Of a stretch of 50,334 nt of DNA, positions 10,059 through 17,889 are shown piece by piece. Every line of letters begins with the position of its first letter. Position 1 is the stretch's first letter. The notes below the pieces were generated by a model. That model made no database searches, had not been told where the DNA came from, and saw only the letters and a list, made by a program, of their open reading frames with translations. The position numbers and the translations under genes were made by a program. Source of the DNA: an uncultured Pelagibacteraceae bacterium (GTDB lineage: Bacteria; Pseudomonadota; Alphaproteobacteria; Pelagibacterales; Pelagibacteraceae); assembly GCA_902524545.1 (NCBI GenBank), contig CABZDW010000009.1:1-50334 (forward strand). The letters run 5' to 3'.

Positions 10059-12962
10059 ATGCGGTTTAATCAAGAACAATTACAAAAAATTGGTAAAGAA
10101 ATAAGTAACAAAGTTGAAGGTAAAACTTTGTTTGATGAATTTTCACGAGGAAGATACAGCACTGATGCATCCGTTTACCAGATTAAACCTCTTGGGGTGG
10201 TTCTGCCAAAGGATACTAATGATGTTCTAAATATAATGGACTATTCTCAAAAAAATTCTATTCCTTTATTGGCTAGAGGCGGTGGTAGTTCACAATGTGG
10301 TCAGACTGTAGGTGAAAGTTTAGTCCTGGATTATTCAAAGCACCAAAATAAAATTTTAGAACTTAATGTTGAAGAAAAATATGTATGGGTTCAGCCTGGT
10401 GTTGTATTGGATCATTTAAATTCGTATTTAAAACCCTATGGTTTGTGGTTTCCAGTAGATGTATCTACAAGTAGCAGAGCAACTATTGGAGGTATGTCAG
10501 CAAATAATTCGTGTGGATCAAGATCTTTGTATTATGGAAACATGGTTCATAATGTGTTGGCAATTGAAGCTATTTTAGATGATGGTTCTTTACATACATT
10601 TAATGAAATTAATAAAAATTATCTTACAACAACTAATAACCAAGATCGCTTTTATAAAATTATTGATAAGTTTTTACACTTAAGACAAAAAGTAAACAAA
10701 GATATTAATAATAATTGGCCAACTACTCAAAGAAGAGTTGGTGGATACAATATCGACTTGATTAATCCAAAGGGATTTAATTCATCTCATCTTTTAGTTG
10801 GTTCAGAGGGAACGTTATCTCTTTTTAATAAAATAAAATTAAAATTATCTGATATTCCTAAAAATAAAATATTAGGTGTGTGTTATTTTGATAATTTTCA
10901 CCAAGCAATGGAGTTAACAAAAGAGATTGTAAAATTAAAACCTACTTGTGTTGAATTAATGGATCAAAATTTATTAAATCTAGCAAAAGAAATTCCAATT
11001 TACGCAGGTGGAATTAAGAAATACATTAAGGGTAATCCAGCAGCTGTTTTAATGGTTGAATTTATAGATGCTGACAAAAGTGTTTATGAAAAAAAGATAA
11101 AGGATCTTGAATATTTAGTTTTAAATCAAAATAAGAAAAATCAATTTTCATATTTTACTGACCTATCTGAACAAAAAGAAGTTTTTGAAATTAGAAAAGC
11201 TGGATTAAATATCTTAATGTCAATGAAGGGTGATAAAAAGCCAGTAGCATTTATTGAGGATTGTGCGGTATCCTTAGATCACTTAGCAGAATACACATCA
11301 AGATTAAATGAAATATTCAAAAAATATAATACTAGTGGAATGTTTTATGCTCATGCATCGGTAGGAACACTTCACGTGAGACCAGTTTTGAACATGAAGT
11401 CTGATCAGGACATTAAAAATATGAGATCTATTTCTGAAGAGGCTTTTGAAATGGTAAAGGATTATAAAGGTTCTCATTCTGGTGAACATGGGGATGGCAT
11501 AGTTAGATCAGAATTCCACGAAATGATGTTTGGAAAAAGTATTACTAATGCATTTGAGGAAATTAAAGATACTTTTGATAATAAAAATTTATTAAATCCG
11601 GGTAAAATTGTTAGGCCTTTTAAATCAAATGATAGATCATTGATGAGGTACAAATCAGATTATCAAACAGAGAATATAAGCACACATTATGATTGGTCCA
11701 ATTGGGGTCAATTTTCTGATGCTATTGAAATGTGTAATAATAATGGTGCATGTAGAAAATTAGACTCAGGTGTAATGTGTCCCTCATATAGAGTTACAAA
11801 AGAAGAAAAAGATTTAGTTAGAGGAAGAGCAAATACTCTTAGACTAGCACTGTCTAATCAGTTGCCTGAGGGATCTTTTGCATCAAAAGAGATGTATGAA
11901 ACAATGGAGCTCTGTGTAAGTTGTAAAGCTTGTCAAAGAGAGTGTCCAATGTCTGTTGATATGGCTAAAATGAAAAGTGAATTTTTATCACATTACTACA
12001 AAAAATTTAGCATGAGAATAAAAGATAGAATTATCTCAGATATGCCAAAACTAATTTGGTTATATAAAATTGTGAATCCAATAATCAATAAGATTAAGAA
12101 TTATCCACTTGTATCTAATATTATTAGAAAATTTGGTTTTGCAACTGAAAGAAGTCTACCTGAGGTTCAAAATCAAAAAGCTTTAAAAGATATTTATCAA
12201 AATCAAGAAATTTCAGAAAATAAGGTTATTTTGTTCGCTGATACATTCAATATTAATTTTGAAAATGAAAATTTAGTCTACACAATTAAAGTGTTAAACA
12301 AATTTGGTTATCAAGCGATAATTCCAAGTTTTGGTGATGATAAATTAAAAAGACCTCTTTGTTGTGGCAGAACGTATATTTCTTATGGTCAATTAGATAA
12401 GGCTGCTGAGGAACTAAATAGGTTTAATAATTATATAATTAGAAATAATTATTTCGATTTACCGATTGTGGGAATTGAACCATCATGTTTGTTGACTTTT
12501 AGTGACGAGTATCAATCACTGAAAGGTGTAGAGAATAGGGATAAAATAAATAATAAATTCTATCTACTTGAAGAATTTATTTTAGAACAAATTAAAAAAG
12601 ATAAAGATATTCAATCAAATAAATTTAATCAAAATGTTTTAATTCATGGACATTGTCATCAAAAATCTCAAGATAGAATGAAAGGACTTAAAAATCTTTT
12701 ATCTGAATTAAATATTAACAATGAAATGATTGACTCGAGCTGTTGTGGAATGGCAGGGTCTTTTGGATATGATAGTAAAACTTATGAAACTTCAAAAAAA
12801 ATGGCTAATCTTTCTTTAATACCTGCGATTAATGGTAGTAATGAAAATGATTTTATAGTTGCAAATGGTACTAGTTGTAGACATCAAATTTCTGATTTAT
12901 CAGATAAAAAAGGTAAGCATGTTTCAGAATTATTATTTAAGATTTTTGAAACAGTAAACTAA
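10059..12962 (+). CDS. FAD-linked 2-hydroxyacid dehydrogenase fused to Fe-S/CCG subunit (GlcD-GlcF-like)
   Basis: Large (967 aa) flavoprotein that probably oxidises a D-2-hydroxy acid (D-lactate, glycolate or similar) and passes electrons to the respiratory chain. The N-terminal half is a PCMH-type FAD domain (LARGGGSSQCGQT at about 70-82, then STSSRATIGGMSANNSCGSR) plus an FAD-oxidase C domain ending in HSGEHGDGIVRSE. The C-terminal half carries two ferredoxin-like cysteine groups (C...CRKLDSGVMCPSY, then CVSCKACQRECP) and two CCG-type domains (PLCCGRTYIS, HGHCHQKS, SSCCGMAGSFGYD). This combines what glycolate oxidase splits between GlcD and GlcF, like YdiJ-type proteins. The substrate is unproven. 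The convergent CaiB gene overlaps its end by 4 bp. Confidence 0.88.
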   Translation: MRFNQEQLQKIGKEISNKVEGKTLFDEFSRGRYSTDASVYQIKPLGVVLPKDTNDVLNIMDYSQKNSIPLLARGGGSSQCGQTVGESLVLDYSKHQNKILELNVEEKYVWVQPGVVLDHLNSYLKPYGLWFPVDVSTSSRATIGGMSANNSCGSRSLYYGNMVHNVLAIEAILDDGSLHTFNEINKNYLTTTNNQDRFYKIIDKFLHLRQKVNKDINNNWPTTQRRVGGYNIDLINPKGFNSSHLLVGSEGTLSLFNKIKLKLSDIPKNKILGVCYFDNFHQAMELTKEIVKLKPTCVELMDQNLLNLAKEIPIYAGGIKKYIKGNPAAVLMVEFIDADKSVYEKKIKDLEYLVLNQNKKNQFSYFTDLSEQKEVFEIRKAGLNILMSMKGDKKPVAFIEDCAVSLDHLAEYTSRLNEIFKKYNTSGMFYAHASVGTLHVRPVLNMKSDQDIKNMRSISEEAFEMVKDYKGSHSGEHGDGIVRSEFHEMMFGKSITNAFEEIKDTFDNKNLLNPGKIVRPFKSNDRSLMRYKSDYQTENISTHYDWSNWGQFSDAIEMCNNNGACRKLDSGVMCPSYRVTKEEKDLVRGRANTLRLALSNQLPEGSFASKEMYETMELCVSCKACQRECPMSVDMAKMKSEFLSHYYKKFSMRIKDRIISDMPKLIWLYKIVNPIINKIKNYPLVSNIIRKFGFATERSLPEVQNQKALKDIYQNQEISENKVILFADTFNINFENENLVYTIKVLNKFGYQAIIPSFGDDKLKRPLCCGRTYISYGQLDKAAEELNRFNNYIIRNNYFDLPIVGIEPSCLLTFSDEYQSLKGVENRDKINNKFYLLEEFILEQIKKDKDIQSNKFNQNVLIHGHCHQKSQDRMKGLKNLLSELNINNEMIDSSCCGMAGSFGYDSKTYETSKKMANLSLIPAINGSNENDFIVANGTSCRHQISDLSDKKGKHVSELLFKIFETVN

Positions 12963-14152
12963 AGTATTATTTTCCTATTATAAAATTCATCTATCTGTTC
13001 ATCTTTATAACCAAAATTTTTCATTATTGCTCTTGTATGCTCACCTAGATCTGGAGCACCTTTAGATTTTTCAGTTTTGCTTTTTGAAAATTTGATTGGC
13101 ATTCCAATAGCTTTACTTGTGCCAGCCTTTTTATTATTTACCTCAATAATCATCTCTCTTTCGATGGTTTGTGGGTCTTTAAACATGTCTGTTATCGAAT
13201 TAATAGGTCCACAAGGTAAACCATTTTCATCAAAAATTTTTAACCATTCCTCGGATCCTTTTTTTATCAACTCATCATTTAATATTTCTACAAGCTCGTT
13301 TAAATTCTTTTTTCTGCTTGCATTAGATGAAAACTTTTCGTTATCATTTAAATCTTCACGATTAATTGCTTTTAATAACATTAACCATGTATTTTGATTT
13401 GAGGCACCCACAGTTATCCATTTATCCTTTGTTTTAAACGCCTGATAAGGAGCAGTTAGAGGATGAGCAGATCCAAGTGGACCAGGAGATATACCAGTTG
13501 CACCAGCAATAGCTGATTGCCAATAAGTGTGTACAATTCCTGCCTCATATAAAGATGTATCTACTTTTTGACCTTCACCTGTTTTATCTCTATGAATTAA
13601 AGCTGCTAAAATACCACTTGCTGCAAGCAATCCAGCAGTAATATCTGTGAGAGGTGCGCCGACTTTCATCGGTGGTTTATTTTTGTCCTCCCCTGTTATA
13701 CTCATTAAGCCACTCATTCCTTGGGCAACTAAATCAAATCCACCTTTATCTGCATAAGGTCCTGTTCTACCATAACCAGAAATTTCGCATAAAATAATTT
13801 TAGGATTAATTTTAGATATTACATCATAACCAATACCTAATTTTTCCAATGTTCCTTTTCTAAAATTCTCTAAAACTACATCAGAATTTTTGACCATAGT
13901 CTTAAAAATTTCAATACCTTCCTTATCTTTTAAATTTAAGGCAATACCTTTTTTGTTTCTGTTCATCATCAGATAAGCAGCTGATACACCATTTACATCA
14001 GGTGGAAGAAAATTTCTTGTGTCATCACCTCCTGGTGTCTTCTCAATTTTTATAACCTCCGCACCAAGATCAGCTAATAAAAGACCACATGTTGGGCCAG
14101 CCATAATTTGGGCCATCTCTAAAACCCGAACGCCTTTTAATGATGATGCCAT
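12959..14152 (-). CDS. CaiB/BaiF family CoA-transferase (family III)
   Basis: Family III CoA-transferase that moves CoA between carboxylic acids through an aspartyl anhydride intermediate. The 397-aa product shows the family start LKGVRVLEMAQIMAGPTCGLLLADLGAEVIKIE, the MNRNKKGIALNLK motif, and the candidate catalytic Asp in QKVDTSLYEAG (about residue 199). Late motifs include GLPCGPINSI and LGEHTRAIM. It is the last gene of a minus-strand unit with enoyl-CoA hydratase and a TRAP transporter. A simple reading is that the imported carboxylate is activated here and then hydrated. The acid itself cannot be named from sequence. Confidence 0.9.
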   Translation of the reverse strand: MASSLKGVRVLEMAQIMAGPTCGLLLADLGAEVIKIEKTPGGDDTRNFLPPDVNGVSAAYLMMNRNKKGIALNLKDKEGIEIFKTMVKNSDVVLENFRKGTLEKLGIGYDVISKINPKIILCEISGYGRTGPYADKGGFDLVAQGMSGLMSITGEDKNKPPMKVGAPLTDITAGLLAASGILAALIHRDKTGEGQKVDTSLYEAGIVHTYWQSAIAGATGISPGPLGSAHPLTAPYQAFKTKDKWITVGASNQNTWLMLLKAINREDLNDNEKFSSNASRKKNLNELVEILNDELIKKGSEEWLKIFDENGLPCGPINSITDMFKDPQTIEREMIIEVNNKKAGTSKAIGMPIKFSKSKTEKSKGAPDLGEHTRAIMKNFGYKDEQIDEFYNRKIIL

Positions 14153-14159
14153 TTAGTAT

Positions 14160-14942
14160 TTATTTATTTTTAAATTTTGGCTTTATTTTTTTTAAGAAAG
14201 ACTGATAACCAATTTTGAAGTCTTTAGTATCATAACATTTGTAACCTAAATTATTTATTTTTTCAGTTACTTTACCTTCTTTTAAAATATTTCTCGCGAA
14301 TTGCTTGTGCCATCTAGTAACTTTGGGTGCTCCCTCACATATAAGTTCAGCCGATTTATATGCTTCTTTTTTAACATCCTCATCATTTACAACTCTATTA
14401 ATTAATCTTTTTTCTAATGCTTCCTCAGCGCTAAAAACCCTCCCCTCGAACAAAATTTCCATAGCTGTTGAATAAGTAGTTGCATTTAAAAGTACTTCTA
14501 GTTCTTTTGCAGCCATAGTTAAACCAAGTCTTTTAATTGGAATTCCAAACCTAGAGCTTTTCCCACAAATTCTAATATCACAGCATGCAGCAATTTCTAA
14601 ACCACCACCTACACAAATTCCTTCAATCATTGCTATAGTAGGTATTGGACAATTAAAAATTGCACCTAAAGTTCCATGTAAAAACTTTCCATAAGATTTA
14701 GCGAGTTTAGATGAGGATCTTTCCTTTTTAAATTCACCTATATCATTTCCAGGTGAAAATGATTTGCCACCCTCACCTCGAATAATGATGCATCTCAAAT
14801 TTTTTTCTTTTGATATCTTTTTAAAAATCTTACCCAATTTAATCCACATGGGTTTAGTCATAGCATTTAACTTTTCAGGTCTGTTAATAATTACCTCTGA
14901 TAAATGGTCACTTATTTTATTTAGTTTGATCAAATCACTCAT
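14160..14942 (-). CDS. Enoyl-CoA hydratase/isomerase family protein
   Basis: Crotonase-fold enzyme of 260 aa acting on a CoA thioester, by hydration, isomerisation or a related reaction. The N-terminal INRPEKLNAMTKPMW, the oxyanion-hole segment SFSPGNDIGEF, and the core EGICVGGGLEIAACCDIRICGKSSRFG are all family signatures. The usual pair of catalytic glutamates is not obvious at the standard positions, since EGICVGGGLEIAA contains the first but the second region reads FGIPIKRLGLT. The exact reaction is therefore open. It follows dctM directly (stop and start adjacent) and precedes the CoA-transferase by 7 bp, so it is almost surely in the same operon. Confidence 0.87.
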   Translation of the reverse strand: MSDLIKLNKISDHLSEVIINRPEKLNAMTKPMWIKLGKIFKKISKEKNLRCIIIRGEGGKSFSPGNDIGEFKKERSSSKLAKSYGKFLHGTLGAIFNCPIPTIAMIEGICVGGGLEIAACCDIRICGKSSRFGIPIKRLGLTMAAKELEVLLNATTYSTAMEILFEGRVFSAEEALEKRLINRVVNDEDVKKEAYKSAELICEGAPKVTRWHKQFARNILKEGKVTEKINNLGYKCYDTKDFKIGYQSFLKKIKPKFKNK

Positions 14943-16226
14943 CTAAGTCCTATAAAAATATTCAACTAGTGTCATTGGTATAGCTGGAACATAAGTTACT
15001 AAAAGTAATAATATTAATAACACACATATAAAAGATATATTAGATCTTGTAACATCCCAAATATCTGCCTTGGCAACAGAGCAAGCTGTGACTAATACAC
15101 TTGCTACTGGCGGCGTTTGTTGTCCAATTGCTAAATTTAAAGTTACAATTATTCCAAAGTGAACAGGGTCAATACCTACAGCATTAACTAGTGGCATAAC
15201 TATTGGGACTGTTAAAATGATTGCTGCTACCGAATGCAAAAAGAAACCAATTATTAATAAAAATACATTTAATATTCCTAGAACAGCATATTTATTATTT
15301 GTAAAATCAATAATTGACTCAGCTACTTTCTGAGGAATTTGTTCAATTGTTAAAAATTCACCTAATAAAACTGAAGCTGCTACCAATAACATCACTGACG
15401 CTGTTTGTATCGCACCCTCACAAGCTGACTCGTATAATCTTTTAAAATCTATTTCTTTATATATAAAACCAATTACTAACGATGCTACCACTGCTAAGCC
15501 AGCTCCTTCTGTAGCAGTTACAACTCCACCAAAAATCCCTCCTAAGATAATCACTGGTAATAAAAATGCTAATGCTGCATCTTTTGCAGTCTTTTTGACA
15601 TTCGGAATGTTAAATGTTTCCTCTACAGGAAAGTTTTTTCTTCTTGCTGTTACGTAAGCAGCTAACATTAAAAAAAATCCACCAATTACTCCTGGAATAA
15701 TTCCAGCTACAAATAATTGAACAACTGAACTTTGTGACATAACTGCGTAAACAATCATTGGTATTGATGGTGGTATGATAATTGCGAGAGATGCTGAGGA
15801 CGAAGTGACAGCGGCAGCAAACGCTCCTGGATATCCTTTTTTCTTCATTGCTGGAATTAAAATTGAGCCCAATGCAGCAACATCTGCTACAGCTGATCCA
15901 GAAATTTCAGCAAAAAACATGGAGGTTGCAATATTAATCATACTCAAGCCCCCTTTAATAAATCCAACAAGAGCAGAGGCAAAGGCTATTAGTCTTCTTG
16001 AAATACCTGCGCTATTCATAATGGATCCAGCTAGAATGAATAATGGAATTGCGATCAATGGAAACTTCATTGATCCATCAAACATTACGATTGCAGTATC
16101 AATTAAAAAACTTGTCCCCGTTTTCATAACCATTGCAATAATGGTTGTCACCGCAAGACCAATTGCAATAGGAACATTTATGGACAACAGAAGTAATAAA
16201 ACCATAAACATTGTCAGAATTATCAT
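14943..16226 (-). CDS. dctM: TRAP transporter large membrane subunit (DctM family)
   Basis: Large integral membrane subunit of a tripartite ATP-independent periplasmic transporter, which drives Na+- or H+-coupled import of an organic anion delivered by the binding protein. The 427-aa product is hydrophobic throughout, with about a dozen membrane segments. Family motifs such as AEISGSAVADVAALGSILIPAMKK and IIPPSIPMIVYAVMS are present, and the C-terminal half has NLAIGQQTPPVASVLV. Its start abuts the stop of dctQ (1-bp overlap at 16226) and the hydratase follows at once. Regulation is probably shared across the unit from a promoter upstream of dctP. Confidence 0.93.
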   Translation of the reverse strand: MIILTMFMVLLLLLSINVPIAIGLAVTTIIAMVMKTGTSFLIDTAIVMFDGSMKFPLIAIPLFILAGSIMNSAGISRRLIAFASALVGFIKGGLSMINIATSMFFAEISGSAVADVAALGSILIPAMKKKGYPGAFAAAVTSSSASLAIIIPPSIPMIVYAVMSQSSVVQLFVAGIIPGVIGGFFLMLAAYVTARRKNFPVEETFNIPNVKKTAKDAALAFLLPVIILGGIFGGVVTATEGAGLAVVASLVIGFIYKEIDFKRLYESACEGAIQTASVMLLVAASVLLGEFLTIEQIPQKVAESIIDFTNNKYAVLGILNVFLLIIGFFLHSVAAIILTVPIVMPLVNAVGIDPVHFGIIVTLNLAIGQQTPPVASVLVTACSVAKADIWDVTRSNISFICVLLILLLLVTYVPAIPMTLVEYFYRT

Positions 16227-16735
16227 TAAATATCTCCTGTTTGTTCTTCACCTGTATTTTGTAAAACTAAATTTTTATAATCTTCTGGAATTCTAAGTGT
16301 TTCAGATAAAATAAAGAGACATGAGGCAATCGGAATAACGGACTGCACAAATGGCTGGGGAACCCATTCCAATGTTACTAACGTTTCGCCTGTTATCAAA
16401 GTTAAAACTAAGTAACCGTAATATGCTAATAATATCAAAAAACCGTAAACTACAATCTTGGAAACTACAAAGAAAAACTTTCTAAGAGCTAATGGAAAAG
16501 CTTTAAAAATACTAGGGACACTTATATGGGAACCTTTTAATGCAGCATAGGCTGAACCATAATAAGTAATCCATGCAAGTTGGACTGCAGCAACTTCATC
16601 GTACCAGACTAAAGCACTTCCAGCAAAACGAAAAGTAACTCCCAGTAAAACCGTTACTGCTAATGCCACCATCATTATAAATAGTATTAGTTTGAGTATT
16701 TTTTCGTACGAATTAATAAAATTTTGTAGCTTCAT
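16226..16735 (-). CDS. dctQ: TRAP transporter small membrane subunit (DctQ family)
   Basis: Small four-helix membrane subunit of the TRAP transporter, partner of DctM. The 169-aa product has hydrophobic segments at about 13-35, 47-65, 88-112 and 127-146. It carries the family WYDEVAAVQLAWITYYGSA region and the basic GSHISVP motif. It lies 51 bp downstream of dctP, and that gap contains a perfect 10-bp hairpin (16743-16767). It overlaps dctM by one base. Identification rests on topology, motif and position, since DctQ proteins diverge strongly. Confidence 0.9.
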   Translation of the reverse strand: MKLQNFINSYEKILKLILFIMMVALAVTVLLGVTFRFAGSALVWYDEVAAVQLAWITYYGSAYAALKGSHISVPSIFKAFPLALRKFFFVVSKIVVYGFLILLAYYGYLVLTLITGETLVTLEWVPQPFVQSVIPIASCLFILSETLRIPEDYKNLVLQNTGEEQTGDI

Positions 16736-16742
16736 ATTATAT

Positions 16743-16767
16743 TCAGGCCCTCTGGATGAGGGCCTGA
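16743..16767 (-). terminator. Intercistronic hairpin between dctP and dctQ
   Basis: TCAGGCCCTC (16743-16752) and GAGGGCCTGA (16758-16767) form a perfect 10-bp stem with a 5-base loop. It begins about 20 bp past the dctP stop on the transcribed strand and ends 8 bp before the dctQ start. It has no long U tract, so partial attenuation or 3'-end protection of the dctP message is more likely than full termination. The second TRAP operon has an equivalent hairpin at 31816-31842. Confidence 0.75.
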
Positions 16768-16786
16768 TTAGATTAACTAAATTATA

Positions 16787-17761
16787 TTACTTTGCTAAAG
16801 ACGATACTTTTTTAACTAAAGCACCACCAGTTGGAACTTCTGATCCAAATTGATCATAGATCCCCTTACTAGCTGCAATAAAAGCACCTTTGTCCGCTTC
16901 ATTAACTTGGACACCAGCGTCTTTAATTACTTTCAATAAAGATTTTTCAAGTTTAGCAGCTTCTTTGTATACAAATTTCTGTGTATCTTTAGCAGCCTTT
17001 TCTAAAATATCTTGAACATCTGCAGGAAGTTTATTCCAGTGATCCTTATGAACCGTTACATAAGCAGGAGTGTAAACGTGACCTGTGATTGATAAGTATT
17101 TTTGAACTTCTTGAAATTTAGCACTAGCTATTTGAGCATATGGATTTTCTTGTCCATCCATTGTACCAGTTTTTAAAGCAGTGAAAACTTCAGAAAATGA
17201 CATTGGAGTTGGGTTTGCACCATATGATTGGAACATTTTAACTCTCCATTTTGATTTAGGAGTTCTTAATTTAATTCCCTTTAAATCACCTGGAGTATTA
17301 ATTGGTCTAGTATTATTTGTTATATGTCTAAAACCATTTTCCCATACAGCAATAACTTTATATCCTGTCTTATCTTCAAGATTTTTAAACATTCCTGGTA
17401 AAACATTTTTTTCAACTTTAGCCATGTGCTTTCTGTCTTTAATAATAAAAGGCATATCGAAAACACCAAACTCATCATGAATTGAAGCCATTACTGATGA
17501 AGGTAACCACATATTAACTGTACCTAACTTTAGTTTTTGCATTCCTTGTTTATCTTTTCCAAGTTGCGAAGAACCAAAAACAGTTACTTTACCTTTGTTT
17601 CCTAATCTTTTATTTGCAAGTTTAGCAAATTCGTCAACAGAAGCAGAAAATAAAGACCCTGGTTTACCGACGTGTCCAAATTTTACTTCTACTGAATTTG
17701 CAGCAAAACTTAAAAATAAAGATGAGAACAATACAACGATTATTTTACTTAATTTATTCAT
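16787..17761 (-). CDS. dctP: TRAP transporter periplasmic substrate-binding protein (DctP family)
   Basis: Periplasmic solute receptor that delivers a carboxylate to the DctQM membrane pair. The 324-aa product has a signal peptide (about 1-22, basic start then hydrophobic, cleaved near FAANSVE). The mature receptor has VEVKFGHVGKPGS, the carboxylate-binding arginine region LKGIKLRTPKSKWR, and the domain-2 motif TGTMDGQENPYAQI. The start ATG is preceded by AGAGGG about 7 bases upstream, a good ribosome-binding site for this genome. The downstream CoA genes suggest an organic acid that is activated after uptake, but the ligand is unknown. Confidence 0.93.
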   Translation of the reverse strand: MNKLSKIIVVLFSSLFLSFAANSVEVKFGHVGKPGSLFSASVDEFAKLANKRLGNKGKVTVFGSSQLGKDKQGMQKLKLGTVNMWLPSSVMASIHDEFGVFDMPFIIKDRKHMAKVEKNVLPGMFKNLEDKTGYKVIAVWENGFRHITNNTRPINTPGDLKGIKLRTPKSKWRVKMFQSYGANPTPMSFSEVFTALKTGTMDGQENPYAQIASAKFQEVQKYLSITGHVYTPAYVTVHKDHWNKLPADVQDILEKAAKDTQKFVYKEAAKLEKSLLKVIKDAGVQVNEADKGAFIAASKGIYDQFGSEVPTGGALVKKVSSLAK

Positions 17762-17889
17762 ATTATTTCCCTCTAGTTATTATTTATTTAAAATAGGTTA
17801 CCTAAAATATGAATATAGTTCTAGTGAATAAATTAGCTTAGATAAAAAAAGATAATTATAATTAAAGAAAAATTAGAAGAAATCTATAC

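Noticed and set aside
15775-16296. 173-aa plus-strand frame opposite the TRAP dctM gene
   Set aside because: Mirror of a hydrophobic membrane protein gene; the apparent hydrophobicity comes from the antisense reading of Ile/Leu/Ala codons.
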